This document shows, piece after piece, positions 9,236-18,970 of a stretch of 64,000 nt of DNA; within the stretch, counting starts at the first letter, position 1, and each line of letters opens with the position of its first letter. The notes beneath the pieces were generated by a model, which was given only the letters and a program-made list of their open reading frames with translations, was not told the DNA's origin and did no database searches. The stretch covers positions 3,550,001 to 3,614,000 of the forward strand of contig NZ_LT907844.1 in assembly GCF_900215505.1 (NCBI RefSeq). The letters are read 5' to 3'. The position numbers and the translations under genes were made by a program. This DNA comes from Cohaesibacter sp. ES.047. Its GTDB lineage: Bacteria; Pseudomonadota; Alphaproteobacteria; Rhizobiales; Cohaesibacteraceae.

Positions 9236-10723
9236 ATGCACGATGCTATGATGAAAAACCGCTCAGAAGCGTTGGGAAGGCTTTCCAACCTGCGCCTGTT
9301 CAAGGAATTCGCCTATATCAATGGCGAGTGGGTTTCTGAGGCTGGCTCAAAGCCGATACCGGTCAATGACCCTGCGGACGGCTCCCTCGTTGGAACCATT
9401 CCCGCTCTTGGCCCTGAGCATAGCAAAATGGCCGTTGATGCAGCGACCAAGGCATTTCCCCTCTGGGCGGCAAAGCTGCCTCAAGAGCGTGCCGCTATCC
9501 TGCGCAAATGGTTTGAGTTGATCCTTGAGAACAAAGAGGATCTGGCGCTCTTGATGACGCTGGAGCAGGGAAAGCCGATCTCGGAAGCGCGCGGCGAGAT
9601 CGACTATGCTGCGAGCTTTGTGGAATTCTACGCCGAAGAAGCCAAACGCCCCAACATCGAAGGGGTCACCTCCCATCTGCCTGATGGTGAGGTTGAGGTC
9701 TGGCGCGAACCCATCGGGGTCGTCGCCTTGATTACGCCGTGGAACTTCCCGTGCGCGATGATCACGCGCAAGGCCGCTGCAGCCCTTGCCGTGGGCTGCA
9801 CCTGTGTCGTGCATCCCTCTCACGAAACCCCGTTTTCCGCGACGGCCCTTGCCGAACTCGGCGAGCAGGCCGGATTGCCGAAGGGTGTCTTCAATATCGT
9901 GACTGGCCATGCGCCGGACGTGGTTAAACCCTGGACTGAGGATGCCCGCGTCCGCGCGCTTTCCTTCACGGGGTCGACCGGCATCGGTCGGCTGCTCTAT
10001 AATCAGTGTTCCTCAACGGTCAAGTCGCTGGTCATGGAGCTTGGTGGCCACGCGCCGTTTATCGTCTTTGGCGACGCGGACATCGACCGGGCCGTGACCT
10101 GCGCCATAGCCGCCAAATTCGCCACCTCCGGTCAGGATTGTCTTGGTGCCAACCGCATGTATATCGAGCGGTCGGTCTATGACGAATTTTCAAAGAAGTT
10201 CGTCGCGGCAACAAAAGCCCTGACGGTCGGTCGTGGCCTTGATGATCCGGACATTGGCCCGCTGATGAATGACAAGGCAATCGCCAAACAAACGGAACAT
10301 GTCGAGGATGCCCTCGCCAAGGGCGCCAAGCTGCTCTGTGGTGGCAAGGTGCATGAAGCCGGTCCGCTCTTCTATGAACCAACCGTGCTGGGCGACGTGC
10401 CGCGCAACGCATTGATCAACGAAGAGGAAACCTTCGGACCAGTCGCGGCGCTCATCGCGTTTGATGCGGATGAAGACGTCATCGCCATGGCCAATGACAG
10501 CGAATATGGCCTCATGGCCTACGTCCACACAACGAATGTCTCACGCATCTACGCAGCCTCGCGTGCGCTCCAGTATGGCATGGTTGCGATCAACCGCACC
10601 AAAGTCACCGGCGCGCCAATTCCCTTTGGCGGCATGAAGCAGTCCGGGCTTGGCCGGGAAGGGGCCCGACAAGGCCTCGAGGCTTTCACAGAAATCAAAT
10701 ATGTCTGCCGCGACTTTGCTTAA
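9236..10723 (+). CDS. doeC: Aspartate-semialdehyde dehydrogenase of ectoine catabolism (ALDH family)
   Basis: The 495-residue NAD(P)-dependent aldehyde dehydrogenase is of the succinate-semialdehyde type. It is placed to oxidise aspartate semialdehyde to L-aspartate at the end of ectoine breakdown. The cofactor loop 'FTGSTGIGRLL' (near residue 243), the catalytic glutamate in 'VMELGGHAPF' and the catalytic cysteine in 'TSGQDCLGANR' are all present. A strong ribosome binding site (GAGGAGG) precedes the ATG. A 156-base gap separates it from doeB with no clear terminator, so co-transcription is likely. Substrate choice rests on context. Confidence 0.87.
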   Translation: MHDAMMKNRSEALGRLSNLRLFKEFAYINGEWVSEAGSKPIPVNDPADGSLVGTIPALGPEHSKMAVDAATKAFPLWAAKLPQERAAILRKWFELILENKEDLALLMTLEQGKPISEARGEIDYAASFVEFYAEEAKRPNIEGVTSHLPDGEVEVWREPIGVVALITPWNFPCAMITRKAAAALAVGCTCVVHPSHETPFSATALAELGEQAGLPKGVFNIVTGHAPDVVKPWTEDARVRALSFTGSTGIGRLLYNQCSSTVKSLVMELGGHAPFIVFGDADIDRAVTCAIAAKFATSGQDCLGANRMYIERSVYDEFSKKFVAATKALTVGRGLDDPDIGPLMNDKAIAKQTEHVEDALAKGAKLLCGGKVHEAGPLFYEPTVLGDVPRNALINEEETFGPVAALIAFDADEDVIAMANDSEYGLMAYVHTTNVSRIYAASRALQYGMVAINRTKVTGAPIPFGGMKQSGLGREGARQGLEAFTEIKYVCRDFA

Positions 10724-10791
10724 TTCACATTTGCAAAGCCGTGACGGACCATCAGACCATGCGCCTCAAGGCGCACAATAAGGAGAATACA

Positions 10792-12171
10792 ATGCTCAAG
10801 AATGATCAGTTGGCCGAATGGGACCGCGAGAATTTCTTCCATCCTTCTACGCCGCTCGGCCAGTTTGCGCGCGGCGAGCTGGGCAACCGCATCGTCACCG
10901 GCGGTAAGGGCGTCTACATCGAAGATCGCGAAGGCAACAAGCTGCTTGACGCCTTTGCCGGTCTTTATTGTGTCAACATCGGCTATGGCCGGACCGAAGT
11001 GGCCGACGCCATCGCAGCGCAGGCCAAGGAACTGGCCTACTATCACGCCTATGTCGGTCACGGCACCGAAGCGTCGATCACCCTTGCCAAAATGATCCTT
11101 GACCGTGCGCCCGATCATATGTCCAAGGTCTATTTCGGCCTCTCCGGATCGGATGCCAACGAGACCAACATCAAGCTCGTCTGGTACTACAACAACGTTC
11201 TTGATCGCCCGAAAAAGAAAAAGATCATCTCCCGCTGGCGCGGCTATCACGGCTCGGGCCTGATGACCGGGTCTCTGACCGGTCTTGAGCTGTTCCACAA
11301 CAAGTTCGACCTGCCGCTCGAATATGTCGTGCATACCGATGCACCTTATTATTTCCGCCGTGACGATCTCAACATGTCCGAAGCCGACTTCGTCAAGCAA
11401 TGTGCCGACAATCTCGACGCCCTGATCCAGAAGGAAGGGCCGGACACAGTCGCCGCCTTCATTGGTGAGCCCGTGCTCGGCACCGGCGGGATCGTGCCTC
11501 CTCCGGCTGGCTACTGGGAAGCCATTCAGGCGGTCCTCAACAAATATGATATCCTCTTGATCGCCGACGAAGTGGTCACCGGCTTTGGTCGCCTTGGCTC
11601 CATGTTCGGCTCCGAGCATTATGGCATCAAACCCGACATCATCACCATCGCCAAGGGCCTGACCTCCGCCTATGCGCCGCTGTCCGGCTCCATCGTGTCT
11701 GACAAGGTCTGGAAAGTGCTCGAAGAAGGCACCGACAAGCTCGGCGCCATCGGCCACGGCTGGACCTATTCCGCCCATCCGATCTGCGCGGCTGCGGGTG
11801 TTGCCAACCTCAAGCTCATCGACGAGATGAACATCGTTTCCAACGCCAAGGAAACCGGCGCCTACTTCAACCAGAGCCTCAAGGATGCCTTGAGCGACAT
11901 CTCCATCGTCGGCGATGTTCGGGGTGAAGGCATCATGGCGGCCGTCGAGTTCGTCAAGGACAAGGACACGCGCACCTTCTTCGATCCGTCCGACAAGGTT
12001 GGCTATCAGGTCGCAGGTGCTTTGCTCGAGCGCTCCAAGGTCATCGGCCGGGCGATGCCTCAGGGCGATATCCTCGGCTTTGCCCCACCGCTTTGCCTCA
12101 CCCGCGAGGAAGCCGACACCATTGTCGCCGCAGCCAAGGATGCCATTGAAAGCATCGCTGCCAAGCTCTAG
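10792..12171 (+). CDS. doeD: L-2,4-diaminobutyrate transaminase (class III aminotransferase)
   Basis: The 459-residue PLP enzyme converts diaminobutyrate to aspartate semialdehyde. Class III aminotransferase landmarks are 'SGSDANETNIKL' (near residue 118), 'LLIADEVVTGFGRLG' (near 258) and the PLP lysine in 'ITIAKGLTSAYAPL' (near 285). An upstream in-frame GTG at 10741 exists, but AAGGAG at 10780-10785 points to the ATG at 10792. It is the last gene of the long operon and is followed by a clear terminator. The overall aminotransferase call is certain. Confidence 0.9.
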   Translation: MLKNDQLAEWDRENFFHPSTPLGQFARGELGNRIVTGGKGVYIEDREGNKLLDAFAGLYCVNIGYGRTEVADAIAAQAKELAYYHAYVGHGTEASITLAKMILDRAPDHMSKVYFGLSGSDANETNIKLVWYYNNVLDRPKKKKIISRWRGYHGSGLMTGSLTGLELFHNKFDLPLEYVVHTDAPYYFRRDDLNMSEADFVKQCADNLDALIQKEGPDTVAAFIGEPVLGTGGIVPPPAGYWEAIQAVLNKYDILLIADEVVTGFGRLGSMFGSEHYGIKPDIITIAKGLTSAYAPLSGSIVSDKVWKVLEEGTDKLGAIGHGWTYSAHPICAAAGVANLKLIDEMNIVSNAKETGAYFNQSLKDALSDISIVGDVRGEGIMAAVEFVKDKDTRTFFDPSDKVGYQVAGALLERSKVIGRAMPQGDILGFAPPLCLTREEADTIVAAAKDAIESIAAKL

Positions 12172-12190
12172 TTTTGCACCAACAATGACG

Positions 12191-12216
12191 ATGGCGGGCA
12201 GATCAATGCCCGCCAT
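12191..12216 (+). terminator. Rho-independent terminator of the ectoine operon
   Basis: The arms ATGGCGGGCA (12191-12200) and TGCCCGCCAT (12207-12216) pair perfectly across a 6-base loop. They are followed by TTCTATTTTG. It lies 19 bases after doeD and before the AsnC gene, which therefore probably has its own promoter in 12217-12286. Confidence 0.82.
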
Positions 12217-12286
12217 TTCTATTTTGTGTGCTGTCATGCTAGGACAGATGGGCAAAACGCAAAGCACGTGGTGGAAGGCATAGACA

Positions 12287-12772
12287 ATGGCTCCGACAGG
12301 CCTCAAACTGGATGAACGGGATTGGGAGATCCTCAAGATCCTTCAGACCGAAGGGCGCATAACCAAGGCGGAGTTGGCGCGCCGGGTCAATCTGTCGCCG
12401 ACCCCTTGCTGGGAGCGCCTCCAGCGGCTCGAAAGCGCCGGGATCATCGAAGCCTTTGAGGCACGCCTGTCGCTCAAGGCCTTTGGATCCATTGCTGTTG
12501 TCTTGGTTGAGGCCGAACTCGACAGTCACCGCGCCGAGGATTTCGAGCGCTTTGAGGCCGCTGTTCAGACCTATCCCGAAGTTCTCGAATGCTGGGCTGT
12601 GGGCGGTGGGCTTGATTACATCCTCAAGATCGTCGCCAAGGATGTAGACCACTACCAGCGCCTCATCGACCAGATGCTCGACGCCAAAATAGGCCTCAGA
12701 CGCTATTTTACTTATGTCGTAACCAAGCCGGTCAAGAACACGACCGCGTTGCCCCTTGATGCCCTGAGCTGA
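12287..12772 (+). CDS. doeX: Lrp/AsnC-family regulator of the ectoine cluster
   Basis: The 161-residue protein has an N-terminal winged HTH. Recognition-helix residues 'TKAELARRVNLSPTPCWERL' lie near residues 26-45. A RAM/AsnC ligand-binding domain follows, with 'ECWAVGGGLDYILKIVAKD' near residues 104-122. DoeX/AsnC partners in other ectoine clusters sense pathway intermediates and control the doe/eut genes. Here it comes last, beyond a terminator, whereas in roseobacters asnC usually precedes the ssd and atf genes. Its own start is a plain ATG with a weak upstream ribosome binding site. Confidence 0.85.
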   Translation: MAPTGLKLDERDWEILKILQTEGRITKAELARRVNLSPTPCWERLQRLESAGIIEAFEARLSLKAFGSIAVVLVEAELDSHRAEDFERFEAAVQTYPEVLECWAVGGGLDYILKIVAKDVDHYQRLIDQMLDAKIGLRRYFTYVVTKPVKNTTALPLDALS

Positions 12773-12852
12773 TCCGCCAATCTCTCAATTCTTCCGCTGG
12801 ACAAGCACGGCCTCCGGCTTTATGACATGGCGCTCGTTCAGACAACTAATAC

Positions 12853-12916
12853 CAACAAGCAGAAGTGCAGACTCAAGTTCGGGATTCCCTTTTTGAGTCT
12901 GCACTTCTGCTTGTTG
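12853..12916. repeat. Perfect 24-base inverted repeat after doeX
   Basis: The arms 12853-12876 and 12893-12916 are exact reverse complements separated by 16 bases (arm begins CAACAAGCAGAAG). A TTATTG tract follows the right arm. It sits at the border between the ectoine locus and the first IS remnant. It may act as the doeX terminator, or it may be a scar of IS activity; no matching copy was seen elsewhere in the window. Confidence 0.7.
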
Positions 12917-12919
12917 TTA

Positions 12920-13116
12920 TTGTTGGTCGTTCCAAATCCACGATCAGTCGCGGGTTGAGCCGTAATCGGCTGCCCTCAGGTCGCTATTCACCCCACCATG
13001 CCGATGGGAGCTATATGCTTCGTCGGCAGCGTCTTGCCATTCTTGAAGATGATGAGAAGCTCGGCCAGTTTGTTCGGGACCGACTGTCGGAAGGCTGGAT
13101 GCCGGAGCAGATTGCA
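12920..13116 (+). pseudogene. IS30-family transposase, 5' fragment (copy 1, left half)
   Basis: This stretch is nearly identical to the N-terminal HTH region of the intact IS30 transposase at 20822-21808, from the '(G)RSKSTISRGLSRNRLPSGRY' region to 'MPEQIA'. It lacks the left inverted repeat and the true start. It stops exactly where the IS3 element starting at 13121 is inserted, and the gene resumes at 17946. Four extra bases (13117-13120) lie between the break and the IS3 end. Confidence 0.85.
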
Positions 13117-13134
13117 GTTGTGTATTGACCCGTT

Positions 13135-14160
13135 AGATTCACATCCGAAGTGCAACACCTGCTATTATGGCAGGTGGTATGGGAACGAGATATAGACACC
13201 TTGATTTGCGGGAACGCTGCGAGATTTGCAGTCTTCCGCCCAAGGCTTTTCAGCGGGTATGATCGCCAAGCAATTGAAGCGATCTTGCTCGACGATCAGC
13301 CGAGAATTACAACGGAACAGGAGCGCCAGCGGATACCTGCCTGATACGGCAAATCGCATTGCCTGGGCTCGGAAGCTTCGCGGCTCCAGCCTTGAGCGCA
13401 GCAGCCAACTGAAGGATCTGGTCAAAGCCCAACTTGGTATGGGATGGACCCCAGAACAGATATCCGGTCGACTGCAGCTGACCCAATCAGACCATAGGAT
13501 CAGCGCAGAGTCCATCTATCGGTTCATCTATAGTGCTGCGGGTCGCAAGTTGGGTTGGCATCGATATTTGACGCAGAAGAAAGCCAAGCGAGGCTATCGG
13601 GCAAAGAAGAGACGAGAACAGGCTAAGAACAGCGATAAACTGCCGATTTGGCTGCGGCCGACGAAGGCCCATCTTCGTTCAGAGATAGAGCATTGGGAGG
13701 GAGATTGTATGCTCTTCCGAAAGCAAAACGACATACTTTTGACGCTTCAGGAACGACGCACAAGGGTTTGGCTGATGCAGAAATTACCGCGCAGGGACGC
13801 TGAAACAACCGCCAACTCCATCATCGATCAGTTGGAAAACCTTCCCCCGAAAGCCCGGAAAACGATCACTTTTGACAACGGAAGTGAGTTCGCAAAGCAT
13901 TCAAAACTGACTGATGAAATTGGCCTGCGTGCTTTCTTCTGTGAGCCACATAGCCCGTGGCAGAGAGGCAGCATTGAGAATGGCAATGGCAGAGTTACGC
14001 CGAGACTTGCCAAGAAAAGCTGATCTTGAAAAATGGACAGATCAGGACATTCAAACACTGACATTCATCATCAACTCAACACCGCGTAAATGCCTCGGAT
14101 TCAAAACCCCATTCCAGGCTTTCGCGGAAAACTTCGGTGTTGCGCTTGAAATGTGTATCC
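13135..14160 (+). mobile_element. IS30-family element of a second type, degenerate
   Basis: Imperfect terminal repeats are visible: GATTCACATCCGAAGTGCAA at the left (from 13136), and the right end reads outward as GGATACACATTTCAAGCGCA. It lies within the terminal bases of IS3 copy 1, with short runs of C on both sides. Its transposase differs clearly from that of the IS30 copies at 12.9/17.9 kb and 20.8 kb. Confidence 0.7.
13179..14160 (+). pseudogene. IS30-family transposase (second type), frameshifted
   Basis: The gene reads as an IS30 transposase with an HTH ('STISRELQRNRS') and DDE-type segments ('EHWEGDCMLF', 'TFDNGSEF', 'SPWQRGSIENGNGR'). Frame shifts occur near 13245 (after an ATG start at 13179) and near 13997. 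At the second site the expected 'LRRDLPRKADLEKWTDQDI' continues in another frame. No single open frame spans the protein, so it is inactive unless the sequence has errors. Confidence 0.75.
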
Positions 14161-14183
14161 ACCCCCACCGGAATCTGCACAGA

Positions 14184-15240
14184 TTATGCTGCTAATTTGA
14201 AAGCCTCAGCCGGAGTTAGCATCGCGAGCGCCTGATGTGGCCGTTGGTTGTTGTAAAAAAAAGATCCAGTCGGCAATAACGCGATTGGCGTGCTGGATGG
14301 TTTCGAAGCGGTGTCTGTGAATGCACTGCTCCTTCATCGTTCGGATCACACGCTCCACCATTCCATTTTGCTGCGGGCAATGAGGCGTGATAAACTCCTG
14401 TTTGAGCCCGTAGCTTTTGACGATTGCGGTGAAGTGCCGACTGGTAAAAACCAAACCATTGTCCGAGCGGAGAAGGAATTCCCGATCGACACGACCAAGT
14501 GTTCCAAATCGACTGATCAGAGCATGCTCTAGGGCTGCTGTAGCCGTCGTCGCCTTGCCTGTTCGTGAGAGATGCCAACCGAGGAGTTCACGGGTATGGC
14601 AATCGATCACCAATGCCAACGATGCCCAACCATCTTTTCCGGTCCAGACACGTGCCAAGTCTGTCGACCCATTGCCCGGCAGGCAATTGCGAAGCAAATG
14701 CCGAGAGGAGGCGCTCATTAGGCGCAGTGGCAACTGACGGTACCGCCTCGATCCGGGGACGCATTCCAACAGCCCTCTTACGAACCTGCCATCCCTTGAT
14801 CTGGACGATCCTCTGAACGGTATTTTTGTTGAATCCTAAGAGCCAGGCAACCGTTCGATAGCCGAAGGACGGCTCCTTCTCGATCATGGCTTTGATCGGC
14901 TCAGCAAACCGGGGATCGACTTTGGGGGCCGATTTGGTTGGCCGGTAATACACGGTCCTGCGAGGAACGCCAAACCATGCGCAGAGCTTGGCAATCGGTG
15001 CACGCAATTCAAGCATGGCCTCGCCATAGGCTTCCTGAAGATCCTTCAATTGCTTCTCATATTGGGCGTGAATGTCGAGGGGATTGGCACGCAGGCTATT
15101 CTCCAACCCTCGCTTGGCATCTTCAACCCATCCCTCAATCTCGGAGGGCGACAAATCAAAAGAGCGGCTTGCTTCTGATACCGTTGTCTTGCCCTGAATG
15201 ATCTCAATAACCAATGCCGATTTCCGCTTCGCTGTCCAGC
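14184..15240 (-). pseudogene. IS3-family transposase (copy 1), damaged
   Basis: This is the body of the orfA/orfB transposase on the minus strand. The first codons of orfA lie at 17858-17894, beyond the IS21 insertion. Compared with copy 2 it has three lesions. Part of the orfA end and the orfB start is deleted between short GCGTG repeats, so 'GEAMLELRA' joins 'PIAKLCAWFG'. About 35 extra bases lie near 14690 after 'ATAPNER'. One T too many in the T7 run near 14260 shifts the C terminus. The rve-type core ('WSLTDLARVW'-like region, 'RSDNGLVFTSRHF', 'QQNGMVERVI') is still readable. Confidence 0.8.
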
Positions 15241-15392
15241 TGCGGGTTTCAGTAATTCCCGGACAGTCGTTTCATTAAATACCGGACAGCGATTTCACAA
15301 AAACCCGGACAGTTTTCAAGGCATAATTTTGGTTGATCCTTACCTGCCTAATTGGGGCACTCTTTTGGTCGAAGAACAGATCAGGAGGGAGC

Positions 15393-16946
15393 ATGCCCCG
15401 ACGCAAGCAAGTGAGGCGCACGACTGTGCAAGATATACGAGAGATATTACGGCTGACGCATGATCCGGGGCTTTCTACACGAGAGGTCTCTGCGCGAATG
15501 AAGCTGAGCAAGACAACCGTTGCCACCTACCTTCACCGAGCCCGTGACGCTGGCTTGAACAGCTGGCCAATACCAGCCGATCGCGATGATGACGAGCAAT
15601 TGCGGGCAGCCCTGTTTCAGAATGTAGGTCGACCACCGCGTGACGATGCAGAACCTGATTGGCGCCATATTGCGACGGAATTGAAGCGCAAGGGTGTGAC
15701 CCTGACCTTGCTCTGGGAGGAATATAGGGCGGTCCATCCCGAAGGTTACGGCTATACTTGGTTCTGCACTCGTTTCAGGGAATTCGAGTGCCGGGCCAAT
15801 CCCCGTTTTCGCAACCGGCATGAAGCGGGTGCGGCCATTCAGACCGATTATGCCGGCCACACTATTCCGGTTTTTGATCCTGCGACCGGAGAGGCATATC
15901 AGGCCCAGATTTTCGTCGCAGTCCTCGGAGCCTCGAACTACACATTTGCCTGGGCCTCTCGAAGCCAGAAGCTGCCGGACTGGATTGATGCGCAAGTTCG
16001 GTCACTGAAGTTTTTCGGCGGCGTTACCAAGGCCATCATTTGCGACAATCTCAAGGCCGCCGTGGCCACACCATTGTGGTTCGAGCCATCGCTAACTGCC
16101 ACCTTTGAAGCCATGGCAACCCATTACGACACGACCATTTTGCCGACACGACCACGTAAGCCGCGCGACAAGGCAAAGGTGGAAGGAGCGGTTCTGATTG
16201 TCGAACGTTGGATCCTGGCCCGGCTGCGCAATCAGCAATTCTTCTCGATTGAAGCGTTGAACAATACCATCGCGGAATTGCTGGTGGTGCTCAACAACAA
16301 GCAAATGCGGCGGATCGGAAGATCCCGCAAGGAACTGTTTGAAGAGATTGAACGGCCTGCCCTGCGTCTGTTGCCCGACACTCCATTTGAATATGCCGAA
16401 TGGAAACGGGCCAAGGTGCATCTCGACTATCATGTCGAGATTTTACGAGGTTTCTATTCCGTCCCTCACAAGCTAATCGGACGGCAGGTTGATGTCCGGC
16501 TAACCCATCGTGTTGTCGAGATATTTTGCAATCATGAGCGGGTTGCAGTTCATCAGCGCAGGCGGGATCGGGGTGGCCATTCCACGATTACACAGCATAT
16601 GCCCAAGGCCCACCAGCGTCACGCAGGCATGACGCCTCAAACCCTCGTCGCTCAGGCTGCCCGCATTGGATATCACACCGCCCTGTTGGTGGAACGCCTG
16701 ATGCGAGATCGGCCACACCCCGAGCAGGGTTTCCGCTCGGCACTGGGGGGGGTGAGCCTACAACGCCGGTTCGGAACAGACAGACTGGAAGCAGCCTGTC
16801 AAAGGGCTCTGACATGCGAGACGGTCAGATACAAATCCGTTCAATCCATCCTGGTATCCGGTCTCGACAAGGCACCCGCGCACCAGGAACCCGCCCCTCC
16901 AGCACCGAGCCACGACAATATCCGAGGCGCAACCTACTACCAGTAA
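15393..16946 (+). CDS. istA: IS21-family transposase IstA (copy 1)
   Basis: The 517-residue DDE transposase is intact. It begins with an HTH region ('[20 protein letters not shown]', near residues 30-49). The rve core follows with Asp residues in '[10 protein letters not shown]' and '[10 protein letters not shown]' and Glu in 'DKAKVEGA'. The C terminus carries the usual Mu B-like linker and ends '[11 protein letters not shown]'. An in-frame earlier start at 15333 is possible, but GGAGGGAGC before 15393 favours the start used here. It is followed after 29 bases by istB. Confidence 0.92.
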   Translation: MPRRKQVRRTTVQDIREILRLTHDPGLSTREVSARMKLSKTTVATYLHRARDAGLNSWPIPADRDDDEQLRAALFQNVGRPPRDDAEPDWRHIATELKRKGVTLTLLWEEYRAVHPEGYGYTWFCTRFREFECRANPRFRNRHEAGAAIQTDYAGHTIPVFDPATGEAYQAQIFVAVLGASNYTFAWASRSQKLPDWIDAQVRSLKFFGGVTKAIICDNLKAAVATPLWFEPSLTATFEAMATHYDTTILPTRPRKPRDKAKVEGAVLIVERWILARLRNQQFFSIEALNNTIAELLVVLNNKQMRRIGRSRKELFEEIERPALRLLPDTPFEYAEWKRAKVHLDYHVEILRGFYSVPHKLIGRQVDVRLTHRVVEIFCNHERVAVHQRRRDRGGHSTITQHMPKAHQRHAGMTPQTLVAQAARIGYHTALLVERLMRDRPHPEQGFRSALGGVSLQRRFGTDRLEAACQRALTCETVRYKSVQSILVSGLDKAPAHQEPAPPAPSHDNIRGATYYQ

Positions 16947-16975
16947 TCAACAAACATCAAAACAGGAGAGAAAGA

Positions 16976-17758
16976 ATGCTGACACACCCGACATTGAACC
17001 AAATGGCCGCACTCGGCATGACCGGAATGGCACAAGCTTGGAAGAGCCTGAATGAACAAGATCCTGGGCAATCCCTAGATCGGAATGAATGGCTTGGCCT
17101 TATGCTCGACCAGGAAGTAGCATCCCGAGCCGACAAGCGTTTTGCCAACAGGCTGCGCAATGCAAAAATGCGCTTTCCTGATGCATGCATCGAAGACATC
17201 AGCTTCGCTGCCAATCGTGGCCTTGATCAGAGCAAAATCCTTTCTCTCGCTCAAGGAGACTGGATTAAGGCTCATGAACAAATCATTCTCACAGGGCAAA
17301 CCGGAACCGGCAAAACATGGCTCGCCTGCGCCTTCGGACGCCAATCCGCCAGGCTCGACTATTCCGTCTTTTATGTCAGAATGCCCCGCCTGTTTGAGGA
17401 CATGGCCATGGCCCGTCTCGATGGGCGCTTTCCAAGGCTGGTCGACAAACTTGCTCGCGTCCAGTTGCTCATCCTGGATGACTGGAGAACCCATTCGCTC
17501 ACAGACCAGCAGCGCCTCGATCTGCTCGAGCTCTTCGAGGAAAGATACCAACGCAAATCAACCATCATCACGGCTCAACTTCCCGTTTCGGCATGGCACG
17601 AGATGATCGGCGAGCCGACAATTGCCGATGCCATCCTTGATCAAATTATTCACAATGCGCACCGAATAGAGCTCAAAGGGGACAGTATGAGGCGATCAGA
17701 AGAAAATCAGAACTTGACCCAACAAACAGAACAGGAAACCATCAATCCACAAACCTGA
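16976..17758 (+). CDS. istB: IS21-family helper ATPase IstB (copy 1)
   Basis: The 260-residue AAA+ protein assists IstA by selecting target DNA. The Walker A motif '[16 protein letters not shown]' lies near residue 105 and the Walker B 'LLILDDW' near residue 164. It starts '[19 protein letters not shown]', the standard IstB beginning. A GGAGAG ribosome binding site precedes it. It is complete and undamaged. Confidence 0.93.
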   Translation: MLTHPTLNQMAALGMTGMAQAWKSLNEQDPGQSLDRNEWLGLMLDQEVASRADKRFANRLRNAKMRFPDACIEDISFAANRGLDQSKILSLAQGDWIKAHEQIILTGQTGTGKTWLACAFGRQSARLDYSVFYVRMPRLFEDMAMARLDGRFPRLVDKLARVQLLILDDWRTHSLTDQQRLDLLELFEERYQRKSTIITAQLPVSAWHEMIGEPTIADAILDQIIHNAHRIELKGDSMRRSEENQNLTQQTEQETINPQT

Positions 17759-17945
17759 ACCAGGTAAAGGATCAGCCATTACTCAGCTGTTCGCGAATTA
17801 CTGAAATCGCTGTCCGGGTTTTCGTGAAATCGTTGTCCGGTATTTCTGAAATCCGCAGTCCAGCGTTTGATCTTATCGTCCATGGTCGTACTCATCGCTA
17901 TTTTCCTTACCTATAGCATGAACAGAATTTCAATGGGTCAATACA

Positions 17946-18668
17946 GGCTGGCTGAAGGCAGGTAACGAGAAGGGTTTGCGCCCTATATGCTTTGAGGCGA
18001 TCTACAGCTTCATCTATCGAGCTGGCCAGAAAAGTGAAGCATTGTGGAAGCTTCTAACCCGTGGACATCGCATCCGCAGGCCTATGCGTGCCCGCCGTTC
18101 ACGCGACAGGATCAAGGATCGGGCATCCATTCATGATCGGCCAGAAGCGGCAGACAACCGCCAAGAAGCAGGGCATTGGGAAGCTGATCTGATCATCTGC
18201 AAGCGAACCCGATCTGTGCTTGTGATCCACGAGAGGAAATCCCGGGTTACCCTGGCTGCTTGCATGACCGGCAAGAGCGCGGCCGAAACAGTCTCGGTGA
18301 TGATGTCTATCTTCCGTCGCCTGGATCCGGCCTTGCGCAAGTCAGTCAAATTCGACAATGACACAACCTTCGCCCAGCACGGCCTACTGCGATCCATGTT
18401 CAACATGACGACATGGTTTTGCGATGCCTATACCTCTTGGCAAAAGGGAGGAGTGGAGAATGCGAATGGTCGGTTGAGGCGATGGTTGCCAAGGGACTTC
18501 GATATTGATGCGATGGACGACGAGGAGCTGCAGGACATCATCTTCACCATGAACCTCACCCCGAGGAAATGCCTCGGATTCAAAACCCCATTCCAGGCGA
18601 TCCTGCAAGACCTTGGAAAAGACGCCAAAATCTGCTTTGCTTAAGCGTGATGCACTTCGCGATGGAAT
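17946..18668 (+). pseudogene. IS30-family transposase, 3' part (copy 1, right half)
   Basis: This is the continuation of the fragment at 12920-13116; together they match the intact copy at 20822-21808. The coding part runs to the stop at 18644, and the right inverted repeat (CGCGAAGTGCATC read inward) ends near 18668. The catalytic DDE region is preserved ('HWEADLIICKR', 'KFDNDTTFAQH', 'WQKGGVENANGRLRR'). The gene is split by about 4.8 kb of nested insertions and cannot be expressed as one protein. Confidence 0.87.
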
Positions 18669-18836
18669 CTACCCCCGGCGAGCTCCGCCTTTATTATTCG
18701 GCAAAAGCGGCTCAATAATCGCCCATTGTGCGTCCGACAACCAAAACAGATGTCCCATTCAAGCCTCCAATCTAATGATTGGATAGATTGAATCTGATTT
18801 GAATCGTCAGTTCAATGGCATCAATGGGTTTTGACC
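18669..18836 (-). mobile_element. IS5-family (IS427-type) terminal fragment
   Basis: This matches the right end of the complete IS5 element at 21929-22778, including the inverted-repeat end 'GGGTTTTGACCC' and the start of its transposase ('MGHLFWLSDAQWAIIEPLL'-like). A CTA follows at 18837-18839, as at the other copy. It is cut off on the left by the IS30 right end, so IS30 copy 1 had inserted into, or recombined with, this IS5 copy. Confidence 0.82.
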
Positions 18837-18970
18837 CTAGAAAAGATTTTTCCAAGTAAAGACACCGAAGGTTGTCAGTATACCCTCCCGTTTGAGATGG
18901 TATGCTTTACGCAATACCTCCAAAGCCATATAAGCTCAATGCCTACAGCAGAAAAACAAATCCGGCGGCC

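Larger units (their letters stand above)
15241..17857 (+). mobile_element. Complete IS21-family element with 7-base target duplication
   Basis: The ends TGCGGGTTTCAGTAATTC (15241) and, read inward from 17857, TGCGGATTTCAGAAATACC form imperfect inverted repeats. Multiple internal copies of a CCGGACAG motif lie at both ends, as usual for IS21. The 7-base sequence GTCCAGC flanks it directly on both sides (15234-15240 and 17858-17864) inside the IS3 orfA gene. Both istA and istB are intact, so this looks like the youngest insertion in the nest. Confidence 0.92.
13121..17945 (-). mobile_element. IS3-family element (copy 1), itself interrupted by an IS30 and an IS21
   Basis: The outer ends are TGTATTGACCC (13121-13131) and its reverse complement GGGTCAATACA (17935-17945). 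The same ends bound the second IS3 copy at 24050-25252. Inside are an IS30-type element (about 13135-14160), placed only about 11 bases from the IS3 end, and an IS21 element (15241-17857). With the inserts removed, an IS of about 1.2 kb remains on the minus strand. It disrupts the IS30 copy whose halves lie at 12920-13116 and 17946-18668. Confidence 0.82.

Noticed and set aside
10720-12336. A 538-codon open frame antisense to doeD
   Set aside because: It is the mirror of a strongly biased coding sequence, has no recognisable domain and overlaps a certain aminotransferase gene.
12779-12919. Second attachment site of the dusA island
   Set aside because: No sequence resembling the dusA start (31248-31310) was found at the ectoine-side border, although a search by eye is weak and deletion there is likely.
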